NCBI GenBank assembly: GCA_036497895.1
Contig: DASXIR010000365.1
Coordinates: 1 to 64,000 of the forward strand
Direction: 5' to 3'
Source: CAVQFC01 sp036497895
GTDB taxonomy: Bacteria; Acidobacteriota; Vicinamibacteria; Vicinamibacterales; CAVVIG01
Length of the DNA stretch: 64,000 nt
Below, piece by piece: positions 59,256 to 64,000 of this stretch; the first letter of the stretch is position 1, and each line of letters starts with the position of its first letter. Both the position numbers and the translations under genes were made by a program. The notes beneath the pieces were generated by a model. That model was given only the letters and a program-made list of their open reading frames with translations. It was not told the origin of the DNA and did not search any database.

Positions 59256-60576
59256 CGCGCTGCCGCCGTTGCGCCGGACCTTCGGACTTCGTCTGGCGTT
59301 GTGGTACGCGACCCTGTTCGTGTCCGGGGCGATCGCGATCGTTTTTGTCACCTACTACCTGACCGCCTCGTCGCTGGCGCAGCGCGACCATCAGATCATC
59401 AAAGGCAAGCTCGGCGACTACGCGGCCGCCTACGTCCGCGGCGGCGTCGGCGTGCTCGCCAACACCGTTCGTTCGGAGCAGCAGACGGCGCCCGAGCGTC
59501 TGTTCGTCCGGGTCGTCGATCGCGGCGTCGAGTCGGTGGTGTTGAGCAGTCCTGACGGCTGGGATCCGTCCAAGATCGAAATCGTCTCGGCCAATCTCGC
59601 CGATGGCACGCTGGTGCAGGTGGGGAAGAGCACCGAGGCCCGCGACGACCTGCTGGCGCGCTTCCGCGCCACGCTTGGGTTGGTCACGTTGATGATCGTG
59701 GCCGTGGCGCTGACCGGCGGCTGGCTGGCGACGCAGTCGGCGCTGTCACCGATCCGGCGGCTGACGCTGGCGGTTCAGCGGATTATCCGCACCGGACGAA
59801 CCGATGCCCGTGTGCCGCTGGCCGGGTCGGGCGATGCGCTGGACGAACTGACCGCGCTCTTCAACGCGATGCTGGACAAGATCGAGGGCCTGGTGACCGC
59901 GATGCGCGGCTCGCTCGACAACGTCTCGCACGATCTACGCACGCCGTTGACGAGGCTGCGCGGTACCGCCGAACTGGCGCTGGCTGGTACTGCCGACGGC
60001 CTCGACGCCAGCGAGCGCTATCGGGAAGCGCTGGCCGAGTGTGTCGAAGAGTCCGACCGTGTGCTGGTGATGCTCAACACATTGATGGACATCTCCGAAG
60101 CAGAAAGCGGCGCGATGCAGCTTCATCGCGAGCCCGTGGCTTTGACCGATGTCGTGGCGCGCGCGATGGACCTCTACCGCGATGTCGCCGACGCCAAAGG
60201 GGTCGCGCTGACCGCCGACTCCGTCGGTGACGTCATGGTCATCGGCGATCGGACACGACTCGAGCAGGTGGCGGCGAACCTGCTCGACAACGCGGTGAAA
60301 TACACGCCGGCTGGAGGACGGGTGGAGGTTGGCGTCCGCGCCGACGCAGGACGCGGGGTCCTGTCCGTCCGCGACACCGGCGCGGGTATTGCCCCCGACG
60401 AGCTACCTCGCATTTTCGACCGGCTGTTTCGCGGCGATACCAGCCGAACAGAACGCGGCCTCGGTCTGGGGCTCAGCCTCGTAAAAGCCATCGTCGAGGC
60501 GCATCACGGAATCGTAGAAGTCGAAAGCGAGCCCGGTCGTGGTTCCAGCTTCGAAGTATCGCTACCGCTCGGCTGA
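59239..60576 (+). CDS. Sensor histidine kinase with HAMP domain
   Basis: 445 residues. Two membrane segments (LWYATLFVSGAIAIVFVTYY and ATLGLVTLMIVAVALTGGWL) enclose a ~110-residue periplasmic sensor; HAMP (SALSPIRRLTLAVQRI); H-box SHDLRTPLTRLRGTAELAL; N, G1 and G2 boxes (NLLDNAVKYTP, VRDTGAGIAPDELPRIFDR, GLGLGLSLVKAIVEAHHG). Phosphorylates the OmpR-type regulator encoded just upstream. The signal is unknown; envelope stress is suggested by degQ downstream. Confidence 0.95.
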   Translation: MSSGPDALPPLRRTFGLRLALWYATLFVSGAIAIVFVTYYLTASSLAQRDHQIIKGKLGDYAAAYVRGGVGVLANTVRSEQQTAPERLFVRVVDRGVESVVLSSPDGWDPSKIEIVSANLADGTLVQVGKSTEARDDLLARFRATLGLVTLMIVAVALTGGWLATQSALSPIRRLTLAVQRIIRTGRTDARVPLAGSGDALDELTALFNAMLDKIEGLVTAMRGSLDNVSHDLRTPLTRLRGTAELALAGTADGLDASERYREALAECVEESDRVLVMLNTLMDISEAESGAMQLHREPVALTDVVARAMDLYRDVADAKGVALTADSVGDVMVIGDRTRLEQVAANLLDNAVKYTPAGGRVEVGVRADAGRGVLSVRDTGAGIAPDELPRIFDRLFRGDTSRTERGLGLGLSLVKAIVEAHHGIVEVESEPGRGSSFEVSLPLG

Positions 60577-60617
60577 ACCGCTTCGATCGTCGAATCTCTC
60601 ACCGTTGTAATGTTCCT

Positions 60618-60660
60618 GCAACGGCTCCGCAACACCACCCCTCGTCTAACTCCTTAGAAT
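60618..60660 (+). promoter_or_regulatory. Candidate degQ promoter with 11-bp direct repeat
   Basis: GCAACGGCTCC then GCAACACCACC: GCAAC recurs at 60618 and 60629, 11 bases apart, just upstream of where a -35 would lie for TAGAAT (60655-60660). This is the classic PhoB/OmpR-activated arrangement. Leader to ATG is 34 bases with AAGGAC/GAAGGA as Shine-Dalgarno. Confidence 0.45.
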
Positions 60661-60694
60661 CGATTTCGGACACACGAAAGGACGAAGGACTCCA

Positions 60695-62239
60695 ATGAAC
60701 TCACGTTTCAACCTGACTCAGCGCGTCATACGGAACGGCCTGGCCGTCTTCGCAGCCGTGCTACTGACGACCGGCGCCGCCTGGCACGTACTTGCCGCCG
60801 ACGGCCAGGCCGCTCACGGCCCGATGGCCACCGTGACCACACCGATTGCGCACGCCATTGCAGGCGGGCGCGATTCCTACTCGGACATCGTCAGCGTCGC
60901 CGCTCCGGCAGTGGTGACGATTCGTACAGAAGGCAAGGCTCGGCCGGCCCAGACTGGATTTGACGATCAGGACGGCCAGGGACAGGACCCCGAAGATCTG
61001 ATGCGCCGCTTTTTCGGTCAGCAGTTCGACCAGCGTGGTCAGCGCGGCCAGCGCAGCCCGCGACAGGCCGCGCCGCGGCAGCACGCCCTGGGTTCTGGCG
61101 TGATCGTGACCACTGATGGCTATGTCCTCACCAACTATCACGTCGTGGAAGGCGCCGAGAACATCCAGGTCGATCTCAACGACGATCGTACCGTGTCGGC
61201 CAAGGTGATCGGATCGGACAAGCCGAGCGACCTCGCGCTGCTCAAGATCAGTGCGGGCGATCTGCACCCGATTGCGATCGGCAATTCGGACGCGGTCAAG
61301 GTCGGCGACGTCGTGCTGGCGGTCGGCAACCCGCTCGGTGTCGGACAGACCGTGACCATGGGCATCATCAGCGCCAAAAGCCGCTCCACCAGTGTGGGCG
61401 ACGGCGGCTACGAGGACTTCCTGCAGACTGACGCGCCGATCAATCACGGCAATTCCGGCGGAGCGCTCGTCAACACCAAGGGCGAACTGGTCGGCATCAA
61501 CTCGCAGATTCTGTCCAACTCCGACGGCAACATCGGCATCGGTTTCGCCATCCCGTCGAACATGGTCAAGAACGTGATGGAGCAGCTGCGTACCAACGGC
61601 AAGGTCACGCGCGCGCAGCTCGGAGTCACCGTCCAGGGCATTTCGTCGGACATGGCCGAGAGCCTCGGTCTCAAGCAGACCAGCGGCGCCATCGTCAGCA
61701 AGGTCACGCCGGACAGCGCCGCTGACCGCGCCGGGGTCAAGCGCGGCGACGTGATTCAGTCGTTCAACGGCCAGGCCGTACACGACACCAACACGCTGCG
61801 CAATCGCGTTGCCGAAGCCGGACCAGGCTCGACCGCGGATCTTCTGGTCCTGCGCGACGGCACGGACAAGCATCTGAGCGTGAAGCTCGACGCGGCGAGT
61901 CCCGAGAAGTCGGCGCGCGACGACGATCGCGCGTCCGGAAGCGACGACAAGACGGCGCTCGGCGTGTCGGTGGCGCCGATGACGCCGGAACTGGCGGCGC
62001 GCTTGCAGGCACCGAAAGACGCGCACGGCCTCGTGGTCAAGGACGTCAATCCTGATGGCCGGGCGGCCGCTGCGGGCATCCAGTCGGGCGACATCATCCA
62101 GGAAGTGAACCGCACGTCGGTCAACTCCGTGGACGAGTTGAAGTCCGCGCTGCAGAAGTCGGGCGCCAAGCCGACGCTGCTGCTCATCAATCGCCAGGGC
62201 AACGATCTCTTCGTGACCGTTCGTCCGGCAAACGGCTGA
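60695..62239 (+). CDS. DegQ/DegP-type serine protease with two PDZ domains
   Basis: 514 residues: N-terminal hydrophobic export signal (GLAVFAAVLLTTGAAWHVLA), trypsin domain with His149 (LTNYHVVEGA), Asp179 (SDLALLKI) and Ser254 (NHGNSGGAL), PDZ1 (about 305-395, GAIVSKVTPDSAADRAGVKR) and PDZ2 (about 420-510, GLVVKDVNPDGRAAAAGIQS). A Gln/Arg/Gly-rich low-complexity loop (about 90-130) sits before the catalytic His, where DegP has its LA loop. Envelope quality control. Downstream of an OmpR/kinase pair with a promoter of its own; closed by a strong terminator. Confidence 0.95.
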   Translation: MNSRFNLTQRVIRNGLAVFAAVLLTTGAAWHVLAADGQAAHGPMATVTTPIAHAIAGGRDSYSDIVSVAAPAVVTIRTEGKARPAQTGFDDQDGQGQDPEDLMRRFFGQQFDQRGQRGQRSPRQAAPRQHALGSGVIVTTDGYVLTNYHVVEGAENIQVDLNDDRTVSAKVIGSDKPSDLALLKISAGDLHPIAIGNSDAVKVGDVVLAVGNPLGVGQTVTMGIISAKSRSTSVGDGGYEDFLQTDAPINHGNSGGALVNTKGELVGINSQILSNSDGNIGIGFAIPSNMVKNVMEQLRTNGKVTRAQLGVTVQGISSDMAESLGLKQTSGAIVSKVTPDSAADRAGVKRGDVIQSFNGQAVHDTNTLRNRVAEAGPGSTADLLVLRDGTDKHLSVKLDAASPEKSARDDDRASGSDDKTALGVSVAPMTPELAARLQAPKDAHGLVVKDVNPDGRAAAAGIQSGDIIQEVNRTSVNSVDELKSALQKSGAKPTLLLINRQGNDLFVTVRPANG

Positions 62240-62296
62240 ACACGACGGGACGGCGACCCGAGTCTGGGAGCTCTGGTCGCCGCGCTCGCGTGTCGG

Positions 62297-62333
62297 GTAG
62301 GGGACGGCCTGAAGGCCGCCCCCTACTTTTTTT
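62297..62333 (+). terminator. Rho-independent terminator of degQ with REP-like stem
   Basis: GTAGGGG and CGGCC pair with GGCCG and CCCCTAC (62297-62326, A/C mismatch) around a TGAA loop, followed by seven T (62327-62333). It doubles as a REP-like hairpin with GTAG/CTAC ends. Confidence 0.85.
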
Positions 62334-62399
62334 CGCCCCGACTCTCACGACCGCTATGCCGCCACAGCCTCCGGCCCGAATCCACGGCCGCCACTGAGA

Positions 62400-62405
62400 T
62401 ACCAT
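62400..62405 (+). promoter_or_regulatory. -10 box (TACCAT) for the DapA-family gene
   Basis: TACCAT ends 6 bases before ATG 62412; fits the leaderless pattern, with no Shine-Dalgarno. Confidence 0.4.
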
Positions 62406-62411
62406 TACCGG

Positions 62412-63308
62412 ATGATTCTCGGCGGCGTCTTCTCAGTTCTTCCCACTCCATTCTCTGAATCAGGCGAGTTCGATCCCGACAGTCTCGGGCGCGTCATCAA
62501 TCTCTTCATTTCCGACGGCGTCAGCGGTTTCACCGCGCTGGGCGTCACGAGCGAAGTCGCACGGCTGACCGATGCCGAGCGCGACCGTGTGCTCGACACT
62601 GTGATCACACACGTCAACGGCCGCGTCCCGATTGTCGCAGGCACGACGGCGGAAGGCCTGCGGACCAGCATCGACTACACGCGCCGCGCCCGGGCGGCCG
62701 GGGCGTCGGCGGTGATGATCAGCCCGCCCCGCGCCCCGAAGCTCAATTCAGACAGCGTGGCCAAACACTTCGCCGAGGTCGCCGCCGCAGTGGACATCCC
62801 GATCGTGGTGCAGGACTTTCCGCCGGTCTCCGGGTTCACCATGGAGCCGGCGCTGCTCGCTCGAATTGCGCGCGACGTGCCGTCCGCGCGCACCATCAAG
62901 CTCGAAGACCCGCCGACTCCGTTCAAAACCTCGCGCATCCTCGAACAGACCGCCGGCATCGACGTCAACATCTTCGGCGGCCTGGGTGGCGTGTTTCTGC
63001 TCGAAGAGCTGATGGCCGGCGCCGCCGGCGCCATGACCGGGTTCGCGTTCCCGGCAATTCTCGTCAAAATCGTCACCCTGTACCGCGCCGGCCGGATCGA
63101 CGATGCCGCCGCGGAGTTCTACGCCAAGGTGCCGCTGATGCGCTTCGAATTCCAGGAGGGCATCGGCATGGCCATCCGCAAGGAAGTTCTGCGCCGTCGC
63201 GGCGCCATCGCTCACGCCGGCATCCGCCCGCCGGGCGGCGTCCTCGACAAGGCGACGAAGGAAGCGCTCGATCGCGTCCTCGCGTACGCCGGCGACCACA
63301 CCACATAA
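62412..63308 (+). CDS. DapA-family (dihydrodipicolinate synthase/NAL) lyase, not DapA
   Basis: 298 residues, TIM-barrel class I aldolase family. GVFSVLPTPFSESGEFDPDS, LGVTSEVARLTDAER, VMISPPRAP, and the Schiff-base Lys in TIKLEDPPTP are present. The catalytic Tyr of true DapA (YNVP) is replaced: VQDFPPVSGF. So a pyruvate- or other 2-keto-acid-type lyase or dehydratase with different chemistry is likely. Followed in 17 bases by an SDR; the two may form a sugar-acid or keto-acid route. Confidence 0.85.
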   Translation: MILGGVFSVLPTPFSESGEFDPDSLGRVINLFISDGVSGFTALGVTSEVARLTDAERDRVLDTVITHVNGRVPIVAGTTAEGLRTSIDYTRRARAAGASAVMISPPRAPKLNSDSVAKHFAEVAAAVDIPIVVQDFPPVSGFTMEPALLARIARDVPSARTIKLEDPPTPFKTSRILEQTAGIDVNIFGGLGGVFLLEELMAGAAGAMTGFAFPAILVKIVTLYRAGRIDDAAAEFYAKVPLMRFEFQEGIGMAIRKEVLRRRGAIAHAGIRPPGGVLDKATKEALDRVLAYAGDHTT

Positions 63309-63325
63309 CTCGGAGAAACCAGTCA

Positions 63326-64000
63326 ATGGATCTTGGTCTGAAGAACAAAGTGGCCATGGTGGGCGGCGCCAGCAAGGGGCTCGGCCTTGCGGTTGCGCGC
63401 GCGCTGGCGGCTGACGGTGCGCACGTCTGCATCGCTTCGCGCGATCAGGCAGCCCTGAAAGCGGCAGCCGAGACCATCAACGGCGCCGGCGGGGGACGGG
63501 CACTTGCGGTGGCGGCCGATCTCAGTCAGGCGGATGCGATTGCCGCGTGGCACGCCGCCGCCGTGAAAGAATTCGGCGGCGTCGATCTGTTGTTCGCGAA
63601 CACAGGTGGGCCACCTGCCGGCACCTCGCTGTCCTTCGACGATGGAGCGTGGCAGGCGGCGTTCGAGCTGCTGCTGCTGAGCGCCGTGAGAACGGTCCGT
63701 CTGGTGGTTCCTGACATGAAGGCTCGAGGCGGCGGCGCGATCCTGATCGGCACTTCGTCAACCGTGAAGGAGCCGGTACCGAACCTGGCGCTGTCGAATG
63801 TGATGCGATCGGGCGTCACGGCGTTCGCGAAGACGCTGTCCCTCGAGCTGGCACCGGACAAGATTCGCGTCAACACGCTGATCCCCGGACGCATCGCCAC
63901 CGATCGCCTGCGGCAGCTTGACGAGGGCAACGCCAAACGAGCGGGCATTTCACTCGAAGAACAGCAGAAGCGTGGCGCGGGCACGATTCCGATTGGCCGT
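63326..64000 (+). CDS. SDR-family oxidoreductase, C-terminus missing at window end
   Basis: At least 225 residues. Rossmann start VAMVGGASKGLGLAVARAL, NNAG-type NTGGPPAGT, then LIGTSSTVKEPVPNLALSNV. The catalytic YxxxK is not there: the position reads SNVMRSGVTAF, so Tyr is Asn and Lys is Arg. This matches a known SDR subgroup of unclear activity. Binding of NAD(P) is still probable from the glycine motif. Co-transcribed with the DapA-family gene. Confidence 0.85.
   Translation, partial: MDLGLKNKVAMVGGASKGLGLAVARALAADGAHVCIASRDQAALKAAAETINGAGGGRALAVAADLSQADAIAAWHAAAVKEFGGVDLLFANTGGPPAGTSLSFDDGAWQAAFELLLLSAVRTVRLVVPDMKARGGGAILIGTSSTVKEPVPNLALSNVMRSGVTAFAKTLSLELAPDKIRVNTLIPGRIATDRLRQLDEGNAKRAGISLEEQQKRGAGTIPIGR

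Noticed and set aside
62412..63308. dapA for lysine synthesis
   Set aside because: The catalytic Tyr region is changed and the neighbour is an SDR, not dapB or other lysine genes.

Overview
The window is about 66-68% GC by eye, gene-dense and made of ordinary chromosomal genes with no phage, IS element, CRISPR, rRNA or tRNA that I could see. The mix of families (secreted carboxypeptidase-regulatory-like protein, VWFA-related secreted protein, CBM9/DUF5916 outer-membrane protein, DUF6152, DUF6644, SYLF, DUF1028, cytochrome c/PHM-like protein, EmrAB-TolC efflux) points to a Gram-negative acidobacterium, most likely of the Vicinamibacteria; this is inference from family content, not from a marker gene. 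Layout: 0-3 kb holds a minus-strand operon (bicupin, amidohydrolase, start of an Xaa-Pro aminopeptidase). 3-9 kb has a luciferase-like oxidoreductase, a secreted regulatory-like domain protein, an aromatic amino acid decarboxylase and a GT-C-like membrane protein. 9-11.5 kb is an orphan OmpR-type regulator divergent from an HtrA protease. 11.5-15 kb has two overlapping DUF6644 membrane paralogues and a run of secreted proteins of unknown function; 15-18.5 kb has an AraC regulator, a double VOC protein and a dioxygenase/hydrolase pair resembling the MhqE/MhqD quinone-detoxification pair. 18.5-25.3 kb holds nhaA, an FtsB-like gene, cutA, dedA, a trans-sulfuration enzyme and a SpoIIE-type phosphatase abutting an RNase III that carries an N-terminal DUF2007-like domain. 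25.4-29.9 kb is a hutH-hutU-ATPase operon, divergent from purA. 31-33 kb has a PilZ protein, signal peptidase I and a beta-barrel protein. 33.3-35.7 kb is the most interesting locus: an LPXTG-type protein, a VWA protein and a class D-like sortase in one operon of a Gram-negative genome. 36-40 kb has SYLF, DUF6496, a cytochrome c/copper-monooxygenase-like protein, DUF1028 and an RsmH-like methyltransferase. 40-44 kb is a minus-strand run ferredoxin-xth-lysC-pepT, with xth apparently using a CTG start. 44-49 kb has a small secreted protein, GNAT, a chlorite-dismutase-family protein, and an operon of lytic transglycosylase, thioredoxin 2 and a secreted amidase. 49-56 kb is a TolC-EmrA-EmrB efflux operon divergent from a DUF5916 protein. 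56-57.4 kb is a small winged-helix-like gene plus a PCMT-like methyltransferase under a large palindrome. 57.4-64 kb has an old yellow enzyme, an OmpR/kinase/DegQ module, and a DapA-family lyase followed by an SDR that runs off the end. Two general features recur. First, a clear -10 hexamer sits only 5-9 bases before the start codon of at least ten genes, which suggests widespread leaderless mRNAs. Second, intergenic gaps carry small palindromic elements of several related kinds (REP-like hairpins with TGAA or TTC loops, and GGACCAAGG/ATGGCTGATGG iterations). No gene-free stretch exceeds 300 bases; the longest gap (7294-7517) is filled by a repeat.
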